Positions 55,086 to 64,000 of a stretch of DNA of 64,000 bases are shown piece after piece; positions within the stretch are counted from its first letter, which is position 1; each line of letters opens with the position of its first letter. This stretch comes from Mucor racemosus. Taxonomy: Eukaryota; Mucoromycota; Mucoromycetes; Mucorales; Mucoraceae. The position numbers and the translations under genes are program-made. Below the pieces are notes generated by a model. The model did no database searches. It was given only the letters and a program-made list of their open reading frames with translations, and was not told where the DNA came from. The stretch spans positions 620,001-684,000 of the forward strand of contig JAPEHQ010000007.1 in NCBI GenBank assembly GCA_027405735.1. Reading direction: 5' to 3'.

Positions 55086-55457
55086 AATGAAATATTGTAT
55101 ATTGAATATAAAGGAAAAAGTATTTGTATAATTATGATGTTATGCTGGTTATGCCAGAACTTTGCTTGAAATCCCGCAAATGTTTTAGTTTAGCAACATT
55201 TTTCATCATTTTTGAAGGAATCCATAGAAAATGTTTCAATCGATACGCCACAAAAAAAAATAGAGAGAGAAAAAAAAAAGAACCCTACTATAACCTTTAT
55301 GTATGTACATGCAATGTAACCTCACGTGGAATTTCAGTTTGTTGTTGTTTTTTGCTGTTTGGAAATGGCCATCACTCGGAAGTTGATTAAACAACTTTTT
55401 TAGGATATTTTTCCCTTTTATTTTTTGTTCGTTCGTTGAAGGTTTTTCTTACTATCA
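55086..55457. promoter_or_regulatory. Divergent intergenic region, NAXD / SEN34
   Basis: 372 bp between the two start codons must hold both promoters. It contains a purine-rich (GAAAA/GAGAGA) stretch near 55250-55280. An 88-codon ORF across it is not convincing. Confidence 0.5.
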
Positions 55458-56175
55458 ATGACAGACAAGGTAGAAATAAAGAAACTGGGTGACAAGTTCT
55501 TTGTTTTTAATTCAAAAGGTAAAATTTATCACAAGATTATGTTAGATTACAATCTAAATACGATTCTAAGAAAGACGTTGAACTATTAAGAACAAAATAT
55601 CGTATTGTGGGAGCTTTGAGCGGTACCCTTCCACAGTTTCCTCTGCAGAATACTTTTTATGGATTACCGCTCATTTTATTACCAGAAGAAGTTGAATTAT
55701 TAATAAATAGAGGTATTATTAAAGTTCTAGACTACAGTTAGCGATAAACAAACAAGACAGAAACTTAAATTCCGTGATAGGTTGGGCCAACATTATTCAA
55801 AAACCATCCAAAACTACTACTATAACAACATCAACAACAGTTATGCAGAAGCCACACGTTACCACGGCAACAAATATAATTGCACAGGAACGGAGAAAAC
55901 TAAATGCAACTGTATTTGATCACTTTTGGTCGCAAGGATATTACATAACCAGTGGAATTAAATTTGGTGGTCAGTTTTTATTATACCCGGATGATCCCAT
56001 GTGCGTTCATAGTGAATATATCGTCTCTACCAAAGACAAGAATCAAGAAATATTACCACTGGAATTGATCGGTATGGGAAGAGCTGCAACTAATGTAAAA
56101 AAGACGTTTGTACTAGTTGCAAAAGAAGAACAAGAACCAGTGGTTTGCTACTCGATAGAATGGGCTGGCTTTTGA
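55458..56175 (+). CDS. SEN34: tRNA-splicing endonuclease subunit Sen34 (205 aa)
   Basis: Model 55458-55518, 55575-55736, 55781-56175 (introns 56 and 44 nt), 206 codons in phase. N-terminal domain: FFVFNSKDVELLRTKYRIVGALSGTLP, QNTFYGLPLILLPEEVELL. A short Thr-rich linker replaces the long variable region of the human protein. Catalytic nuclease domain: YYITSGIKFGGQFLLYPDDP (Tyr), CVHSEYIV (His) and NVKKTFVLVA (Lys), the tyrosine-histidine-lysine triad of archaeal-type splicing endonucleases, ending YSIEWAGF. In the heterotetramer Sen34 cuts the 3' splice site of pre-tRNAs. The second intron is short and its edges are the least certain part. Confidence 0.9.
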
Positions 56176-57330
56176 AACATTTGTACATATAACTTCGGAA
56201 TTTCAGCAAGAAACGACCACATGAATAAACTAGACTTGATTGCTTCCGAGAAGTTACCATATATTAAAATATATTATAATTCATTGTATCACATATGCTT
56301 TCCACGTTTCAAATATGTATGTAATACAAAAGCACTTCTTATTTAATTTTGAAACAAAACATGGAATAAAATTTGCTACTGCTATTGCTGCATCAATTAC
56401 ATATACATGCAGTTTTTCTTTTGCCGTGATACCATACATTCAATGATGCACGCTGCATACATACACAAGATTCATTTTGTAACTCGCTTGCAGTATTCAA
56501 CCCTGCATTGTATCATGATTTATAAAAAAAAAAACTAATTTTAAGACCACCATTCTCAGTGATGTGTAGTATGATGTACATTTTGTTCAGCGGATTTGTG
56601 CTCATAATCTCAATCAAATACTTCGAATCAAAATGCATTATTTCATAGCGGCTTAATTATATTACAAATTTATAGCAGATAATACTTATATATCACTCTT
56701 CAGGTTCAGATTTGAAATACAACACGATCAAATTTCCCAAGCTTCTGTGTTAATTTACGATTAATTTGATGCAAGACTCACTGAACAGCAGCCATAAAGT
56801 GTTGTTGGCTTTTCCTTTTCATTTGAGATGTGTTCAGAAAAATTACAACGAACCAATTGAACTAGTGCCATGGATGATTACTATAAAGCTTCTACTTCTG
56901 CATTAAAACGATAGGGTTTCGATATACTTTTACAAGTAAATCCAATGCAAGTTAGATTGGGAAAAGTTACGGTTTTTAGCTTAAGAGTAGTCAATTTTTA
57001 AAGTTTTATAAATTTAAAAGTGTCTGAGATAATTATATACAGATCAATTTGCTGTTTGCAACTGCAATTATCTTTTTCATAAAGAAAATCAGATTTTCGA
57101 TCGAGAACTTGGTACGTAAATTGAAATTCGGAGAACGATCAATTATGCAATTTAAGTTAATATGCGTACTTGTGCAAATAGAATATGTCAAAATATGCAA
57201 CTTAAGTTTTTGATATATAAGGTACTAACTTTGAGAAATGTTGGATATCAAAAAGTAATATTTTAAATTCATATATATACATAACTCTTTCACTTGATTT
57301 TATTAGCATCATTCTCAGTGAATTAGCAAC
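56176..57330. other. Intergenic, no gene seen
   Basis: AT-rich, no convincing ORF. Marks the transition from gene island to repeat DNA. Confidence 0.5.
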
Positions 57331-58479
57331 CTGCTAAATTGCACATTTCAGCCAATGTAAAAGCAGCATTACCGTGCATGGATCATAAACTAACCCAAAT
57401 CATAGGCAGTAACTGTTATCATAGAGACATACCTTTTTCTATCTAAAAAACCGTCTGTCATATCATATATTCATTACAAATTGCAAACGCGAGCACATAG
57501 AGCGACGCCGTAATTGAGCATAGCAAGATTAAACTACTAACTCTATTATACTATGATATATCCAAGTTTTAAATAAAAAGTATTTGTTTTTTCTGTATTT
57601 AACCACGTGCAATCTGAAAATTCAGATTTTGTAGCGGACATTTTCGGGGCTCATTTAATCCTTACCATCACTCATGATTTTGATCAAAAATCAGAAAAAT
57701 CGAATTTTGATATCAAAATCAACGTTTAAATGTACTACATTGTGAGAGAAAATTGTAGCCATGGATAATACACATCTTATAAAAGCTTAATATTAAATGT
57801 TAAGTAATAAAGATCTGTACTTTTGGCCCAAAAACGGATTTTTGGTTAAAGGATTTTCATGTAATATTTTGCAACAAAAATGTTTGTTGTTTTTTATTGA
57901 GCAAATAGAGCATTAAATTCTGTATATGTGTATATTTTTTGTTTTTATAATTAGTAGTATAATTAACTCTAGATTTGCAAAACCAGAAAAAAAAATTAAA
58001 AAATGTCAAAATTGATGATCTGGACAAAAACAATTTTTTAAATTAATATTCCGCATATAAGCCTTGTAAGTCTTAAAAATAAGAGATTTTATAATACTTG
58101 AGAACTTTTTCAAGAATTTACGATGCTGTACCCACTTGATTTGAGCTTATTACTGTAATTCTTTATACATGTTAATATTGTGTGGTAGTTTATTTGATGG
58201 TAATATAGTCTTACTTTATAATTATTGCGCTAGAGGTAATTTACATTTAAGTTTTAATCTTACGTTTCCAATATCATAAACATAAACATAAACATGGCCA
58301 TCATCACTGAAACCTATTGCCATCTTTTTATCCTCTTTGTCCCAAGCCAATTTATTCAATGCTTTACTAGAATTAACTTAAGTACTTCTAAATGGTTCCT
58401 TGGTATTTTCATTCAAATTCCATAAACTTAATTGACTGGATCCATCTACAGTAATATCAAACGTATCATCAGTCCGCCT
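57331..58479 (+). repeat. 1.15-kb dispersed repeat, copy A
   Basis: Directly repeated at 62302-63465 with high similarity. The first ~300 bp are also found inverted at 1-335. It carries the dynein gene fragment at its right end and stops matching abruptly after 58479. Confidence 0.9.
58264..58479 (-). pseudogene. Dynein intermediate chain fragment, copy A
   Basis: Minus-strand translation gives TVDGSSQLSLWNLNENTKEPF, a stop (TAA), then ALNKLAWDKEDKKMAIG and a repeated VYVY before DIGN, followed by a GT donor-like site. This matches the last WD40 repeats of cytoplasmic dynein intermediate chain (TVDGsG..LWNLN..TE.P, NKL.WD..G.R.A.G). Only ~70 codons are present. An in-frame stop and an extra Val-Tyr pair mark it as non-functional. 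Confidence 0.75.
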
Positions 58480-59719
58480 GATGTATCATTCTTAACCGGA
58501 TGTCAAATCCAAAAGTAAAACAATAGTTCAGGAACCAGAATTCAAGTCAGTTAAACATCAATGGAACCATGATTCCAGCATGATATTACAGCATGATATT
58601 ACAGCATGACATTAAAGCATAATGTTCCACCATCATGCCACATCAGAATAATAGATAACACCTATAAATCCTTATCGCATCATTATTTTCCTCAACTCAA
58701 TTAGTATATACTGTAATTGTTAAACTGATTGATTCATACAGTATATCATATCAGTATTTCGCATTGATAGAGACTATACAATTGATATTATCTGCATAGA
58801 ACACTTTTGGATTGGAAAGTTGGTGCCTATCTTTAGTTTAATGAATAATGCGTCGTACTTTGGTTTTCCAGTATAATATTAGATGTTTCGACTCCTAAAA
58901 GCTGAATTTCTTAATGCAACTGCATCTGTTTAATATCACTTGAGTTTCTATGCGTTGTAGATGACGTTATGCTGATCTCATTTTGGCAAAGATTGTTTTA
59001 CATTTATCCATATTCAATTTTCATGTTATACAGCTTAATATTAATGTACTAATTACATTGAGTTTTGTTTATATCCCCATCAAAAACTGGCATTTTTTCC
59101 AAAAGATTTCTACTACCAATTTCTGGAAAGCTCTATTATCATTTTCAAAAAAGAAAAAATACACCTTTATTTGCTGCATTTCCCAAAATAGTGAAAAACT
59201 GACAAATACATGTTCACGTGTATGGGGGGGGGGATTAAAATTGTAGACCAAAGGATCGGAGAGTGACAAACTTAACGGGTAGCGCATGCGCTCCAAATTG
59301 AGTGAGACGCACATATTTGTAAATTCAAACCCGCCAAAGGGGAAGCCCTTTGGTATTAGGATATGAATTTCGAAAGAGAATCTTTGATGACCCTTGCTTT
59401 TCATCGAATATGATCCTCTTTTTTTTTTCTTAGTCAGTTTTGCATATGTCTAGCAAATTTTTTCCTTTTTCATTAATGAATATGATATGCATACTAGTAA
59501 ATTTGGCTGGCAAAACCCGGCTCGACACTAATGCTACTAGCATCCATGGGTCATTGTACGTTCAGCCAGTTTGATCAACAAGTTGTTTACCTGCTACTTA
59601 CATCTACTAAGATCAGCAAGCCCATCAGTTCTTCTCAACGAATATGAACCCAAATAACCTTCCGTTGCAATGGCAGGTACTTTTAGCGCTGATCCGCAGA
59701 ATTGCAAAAGGTTTAGCCT
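58480..59719. other. Intergenic repeat-type DNA, no gene seen
   Basis: Contains short tandem GCATGATATTACA units near 58585-58620, a G-run at 59225-59233 and the foldback-related repeat at 59492-59536. No supportable coding sequence. Confidence 0.5.
59492..59536. repeat. Half copy of the GTCGAGCCGG foldback repeat
   Basis: Shares ACTAGTAAATTT(T/G)GCTGG and AAAACCCGGCTCGACAC with 31816-31852. The left arm is missing. Confidence 0.6.
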
Positions 59720-60249
59720 TGTCGTGTTTTTCAGGTTTGATGAATAATACTTAAGAAAGAATACAATTAAAAGAGAATGAGTAATGAATCAGTTCTTCAA
59801 CTGTATAATAAAAACAAGATCTCGTTTATTTAGATATAAAAGTATGGTCTTTTATATTGATTTGACATTGAGATCCTGAGATATAATTTAAGGCACTATT
59901 GAACTATCAGATCTGCTTGATAGTAATCGATGGATTGAAACGAATCAATCATAATTTAACCGTTCTTGCAGAGCTTGTAATTTGCTTTGTTTCAATGCTG
60001 CGCTAATTGCGTTTGGATGTTGATTTGATAATAGCTAACTTGATTAATTAACCGCTGGGATGAAATAATATGGTATTATAATTCAGGTCCAAGAGTTCTT
60101 GGTAATTACTGGATTAAACTTAGTACTCTAGGAGTTTTTTATATCCGATATCAAGACTTTGCACTTCAATACATGTCGTAGTCAACAGATTGTAAGATGT
60201 ATTGATACTGTAGAAGGTGATAACATATGGTACTTGGTGGCATACAAGA
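59720..60249. mobile_element. Solo LTR, copy in opposite orientation
   Basis: Homologous to 833-1361 in reverse, starting TGTCGTGTTTTTC and ending GGCATACAAGA. Flanking pentamers AGCCT and TAATA do not match, so the ends have mutated or the copy moved with surrounding DNA. Confidence 0.65.
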
Positions 60250-61095
60250 TAATATATGATTCATATTTTTGACAATGGTCACTCTTCCAAAAAAAATCCA
60301 ACAATCTCCAGAAGCGGCCATCTAATAATACTTCCAAGCTTTAAATCTCTAGAAAAAATTACCGGACAGCCCGGACGCGGTTGTTTAAATATTCCAAGCA
60401 GCTATAAGATGCAGGTATCGAAATTTCACACTACGGCCGACCTGTGCTGCACAAGATGATTTCGTTATGCCCAGGTGGGCTGCACACTATAGCCTAAACT
60501 GTTGTACCCACTGAATATGGCCAAAAAGATAACAAGATGCACATGGGCACAACAAAAAAAACTGCACACGAGCACAATGCTAAGCCTGATATGTCTAGGG
60601 TCTAGAACTATAGATTCTGTCCGTGTGCATGACATTAATTCCATGTGTGTATAACAGTAGAATTGCTCATAAGCATATCATTATTCCTATTTGTGTATAA
60701 TAATAAAATCTGACCATAAGCATAATAATGAACCGATCGTATGGGCACAAATTGGTTTGTACATGAGCATCGTGCCGTTCTCAAAATCCCATTGCATTTT
60801 TTACTGGAATAATGGGTTTTTAAATTACATTTGCTTTTATTAATATAGATTATCGATAATAATACAATTCAATACGTTGTTAATGTAGAGCAATACATGC
60901 AAGAACCAATATATTTACGATTATTATCATTTATAAATATATTCATAGCTATAATGTTTACAGCAAGAATGGTTTTTGCTTGGGCATAAATTTAAACAAC
61001 ACTACTTACTGCTTCAATTCATATGCAAGCCAAATCTAAGATTATAGATGTTAGATTATCACTCATAGAATTTAAACAAGTTAACTTTCTTTAAA

Positions 61096-61387
61096 CTTAT
61101 GTTTTGTGGCATAGCACATTGAGCTTAAATATAGACATCTAAATTTATGTTACATTACACACCTGAAAGAATATATAAACCCCAATCCCCACTCTTACTA
61201 CTATCAATTAACCCTTTTATTATTACTTATAACATTACCAACTATTGCTAGAAGCCCAATTGGAAACAATTCATTACACTTACATCATCGATACAAAACT
61301 CATAAATGAATAAAGTTGGTTCTTATTTTAATTTAGTAAAGATACTGTCTACATTTGCTTAAAACTTAGTCCCAAAAATTACTTACT
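61096..61387. mobile_element. Probable solo LTR or similar insertion
   Basis: ~290 bp present here but absent from the corresponding point of the left arm. It starts TGTTTTGTGGCATAGCAC, contains a TATATAAACC promoter-like motif, and is bracketed by ACTTA. Its far end lacks the usual CA, so the identification is tentative. Confidence 0.4.
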
Positions 61388-61855
61388 ATTTTAGCTTACA
61401 ATTGTCAGCTGTGAAAATATTTGTTTTCAAGTATAGCTACAATCAAAACTATGGTTATTAAGCAAGACATCAGATTATTCTTTCTTTGTATTTCTATATC
61501 ATTTGAAATTTTATCATTTTTCTGGAACATTTCGTGGGTTTGTAGCCAGTTCTAGCTTTTCATTGAGTAGACTATAAATATCATTGCCTTCGATTTGATC
61601 TGGTAATCAAGAACTACGCCCAATGATATAGTAATAAATATTGATATTTGATCTTAGAATGCGGTTAAATGAAAATATCAGACTCTAATATAGACTGATA
61701 TTTATATGAAAAATATTAGTCCCTTACATTCATTAGCACACGTATTCAGATAAAAGAAAAGTATACCAGCTTAATAGTCTGATATCTCTTATCAAACGGT
61801 GGATATATCCTTGGACCTTGGAATATGAAAACAAAAAGAGAGAAAAAACAACACA

Positions 61856-62244
61856 TGATATATCAGAAGTTTACCCAGATGTAGAAATCCAGGAACAACT
61901 ATTGAAATCCAACATGGCATGACATTTAGTAACTCATACTAAATGTCATACATAACCACTTGCATTAACAGCGACTATCAGGAACATTCAGGAACAATTC
62001 GTAGCAATGAAACATAAGCAATCCTACATCTTATTCAAATGATACAATCACAGATTCCCAATTCCACAAATTCCATTGTATATGATTTGTTCCCAAATCA
62101 TATCAAGTACCTCAATACCCGGCAATTCATTAATAATATTAATAATCATATAACTAACTAGAAAACATATAAATACGAAGCATCAATGAATTAATAAAAT
62201 ATATCTTTTAGCAGAGTATTTCTATATTAGTATCTTTTGATATA
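61856..62244 (+). mobile_element. 389-bp MITE, copy 2, with clean target duplication
   Basis: Ends TGATATATCAGAAG and CTTTTGATATA. The octamer ACAACACA lies on both sides (61848-61855, 62245-62252), while the matching site in the left arm (about 362-373) is uninterrupted with a single copy. That gives direct empty-site evidence and points to a hAT-type 8-bp duplication. Confidence 0.85.
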
Positions 62245-62301
62245 ACAACACACGCGGAAAAGAATTTTCAAGGCTTTACATTATTTAACGCAATTAAAAC
62301 C

Positions 62302-63465
62302 CTGCTAAATTGAGCATTATTTCAGCCAATGTAAAAGCAGCATTACAGTGCATGAACCATAAACTAACCCAAATCATAGGCAGTAACTGTTATCATAGAG
62401 ACATACCTTTTTCTACCTGAAAAACCGTCTTTCATATCATACATTCATCAAAAAATTGCAAAAGCGAGCCCCTAGAACGACTCCGTAATTGAGCATAATA
62501 ATGAGATAATGAGATTAAACTACTAAACTCTATTATACTATGATATATCAAAGTTTTAAATAAAAAGTATTTGTTTTTTCTGTATTTAACCACGTGCAAT
62601 CTGAAAATTCAGATTTTGTAGCGGACATTTTCGGGGTTCATTTAATCCTTACCATCACTCATGATTTTGATCAAAAATCAGAAAAATCGAATTTTGATAT
62701 CAAAATCAACGTTTAAATGTACTACATTGTGAGAGAAAATTGTAGCCATAGATAATACACATCTTATAAAAGCTTAATATTAAAAGTTAAGTAATGAAAC
62801 GTTGTACTTTTGGTCCAAAAACGGTTTTTTGATTAAAGAATTTTCATGTAATATTTTGCAATAAAAATGTTTGTTGTTTTTTATTGAGCAAATAGAGCGC
62901 TGAATTCTGTATATGTGTATATTTTTTGTTTTTATAATTGGTAGTATAATTAACTCTAGATTTGCAAAACCAGAAAAAAAAATTAAAAAATGTCAAAATT
63001 GATGATCTGGACAAAAACAATTTTTTAAATTAATATTCCGCATATAAGCCTTGTAAGTCTTAAAAATAAGAGATTTTATAATACTTGAGAACTTTTTCAA
63101 GAATTTACGATGCTGTACCCACTTGATTTGAGCTTATTACTGTAATTCTTTATACATGTTAATATTGTGTGGTAGTTTATTTGATGGTAATATAGTCTTA
63201 CTTTATAATTATTGCGCTAGAGGTAATTTACATTTAAGTTTTAATCTTACGTTTCCAATATCATAAACATAAACATAAACATGGCCATCACCACTGGAAT
63301 CTATTGCCACCTTTTTATCCTCTTTGTCCCAAGCCAGTCTATTGAATGCTTTACCAGAACCAAATTAAGTATTTACAATGGTTCCTCAGTATTTGCATTC
63401 AAATTCCATAAATTAAATTGACTGGATCCATCTACAGTAGTATCAAACGTATCATCAGCCCGCCT
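62302..63465 (+). repeat. 1.15-kb dispersed repeat, copy B
   Basis: Direct repeat of 57331-58479. Similarity ends just beyond the dynein fragment. Confidence 0.9.
63251..63465 (-). pseudogene. Dynein intermediate chain fragment, copy B
   Basis: Same region as copy A: TVDGSSQFNLWNLNANTEEPL then a stop, with a one-base length difference from copy A that also shifts the frame before the WDKEDKKVAI-like part. Independent decay is visible in the two copies. Confidence 0.72.
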
Positions 63466-63467
63466 TA

Positions 63468-64000
63468 CTAAGTTCCAGCTCTCTGAAAATTTTCAGTTTT
63501 TTTGTTGAGATATTGTATTCTCGTAAATATACACGCAGATCATGCCTATTTTTCAAAAACAAGAGGAGATGCCATGTTATCTCCTATTGGCTTTTACTTC
63601 GTGGATTAGCAAAATCATTTCAAACATTTTTTTTTTTTTTTTTTTTTGGTATTCTGTGGTAGACAATAGCTTGAACCTTGAACATAGTATTTTAAAGGGA
63701 TCCACTTAATGTATTTATAAATAACAGGGTACATAGTATATTGAGCTATTCCCCAAAGCTCAGAGCTCCAATTCACAATTTGGGTGGTTAAAAGTGTATA
63801 TATAGGCTATAAATATCAAAAGTAAATGATATAAACATGTACTTGTGATATTTAAGTTTGTACATAAGAGCGCTCATAAATACCCATAAACATAATTCAA
63901 TATATAAATAAATATATATATATATATATATATGTATATTATAGTCGATGATTGTTTGTACAATGTCGACAATCAGGTATTCTAATATAGGAAAAAAACG
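63468..64000. other. Intergenic, no gene seen
   Basis: Contains a poly-T run (about 63628-63647) and a (TA)n tract (about 63905-63932). No coding sequence. Confidence 0.6.

Larger units (their letters stand above)
60440..62640. repeat. Right arm of the ~2 kb inverted repeat
   Basis: Inverted relative to 1-2010 in the blocks listed there. Interrupted by a probable LTR at 61096-61387 and by the 389-bp MITE at 61856-62244. Overlaps the start of dispersed repeat copy B. No gene seen. Confidence 0.8.

Noticed and set aside
59260..59350. Possible tRNA gene in a GC-richer patch
   Set aside because: No cloverleaf with proper T-arm and acceptor stem could be drawn.

Overview
The window is AT-rich eukaryotic DNA, most likely from an early-diverging filamentous fungus of the Mucoromycota. 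Intron style supports this: about 45-70 nt, GT-AG, often with a CTAAC-type branch site. Compact housekeeping genes carry several such introns, and hAT, Tc1/mariner, Ty3/gypsy and DIRS elements are abundant. I cannot name the genus from sequence alone.

Layout. Bases 1-3.5 kb are repeat DNA: one arm of a roughly 2 kb inverted repeat whose partner lies at 60.4-62.6 kb, a solo LTR and a 389-bp MITE. From 3.5 to 30.4 kb is a transposon graveyard with decipherable nesting. A 148-bp palindromic MITE holds a non-autonomous hAT-1 element, which holds an intact Ty3/gypsy retrotransposon, whose 5' LTR holds a 2-kb non-autonomous LTR element (3537-12957). A second hAT-1 derivative holds a 6.4-kb hAT-2 element (13535-20604). 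A DIRS remnant and another hAT-1 MITE follow. Then comes a 6.6-kb hAT-1 element with a perfect 8-bp target duplication and an apparently intact five-exon, 914-residue transposase, sitting in a solo LTR (23463-30044). A 494-bp TA-flanked MITE lies at 30.5 kb.

A small genic patch (32.7-34.8 kb) holds an endonuclease/exonuclease/phosphatase-family gene and a short membrane-protein gene. At 36514-42673 lies the most unusual object: a 6.16-kb TA-flanked palindromic Tc1/mariner-type element. Its two arms of about 2 kb, almost identical, each carry the same DDE transposase with the same in-frame stop, a minisatellite, and a short ORF. Its centre carries an intact spliced gene with a GYARKS motif resembling the catalytic motif of serine recombinases. 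A divergent truncated paralogue of that gene lies on the opposite side.

The main gene island runs from 42.7 to 56.2 kb: an alpha-arrestin-like protein, COQ10, proteasome subunit alpha-5, an acidic/proline-rich protein with a hydrophobic C-terminus, a coiled-coil protein possibly related to augmin subunit HAUS4, an SNX3/Grd19 sorting nexin, NAD(P)H-hydrate dehydratase, and tRNA-splicing endonuclease Sen34. These are ordinary conserved genes without operon logic; there are divergent pairs (arrestin/COQ10, NAXD/SEN34) and a convergent pair with overlapping stop codons.

The right end (57.3-64 kb) is again repeat DNA. It includes two directly repeated 1.15-kb blocks that each carry a broken fragment of a dynein intermediate-chain WD40 gene. 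All splice models were made by eye, checked for reading-frame continuity and family fit, and need transcript confirmation.
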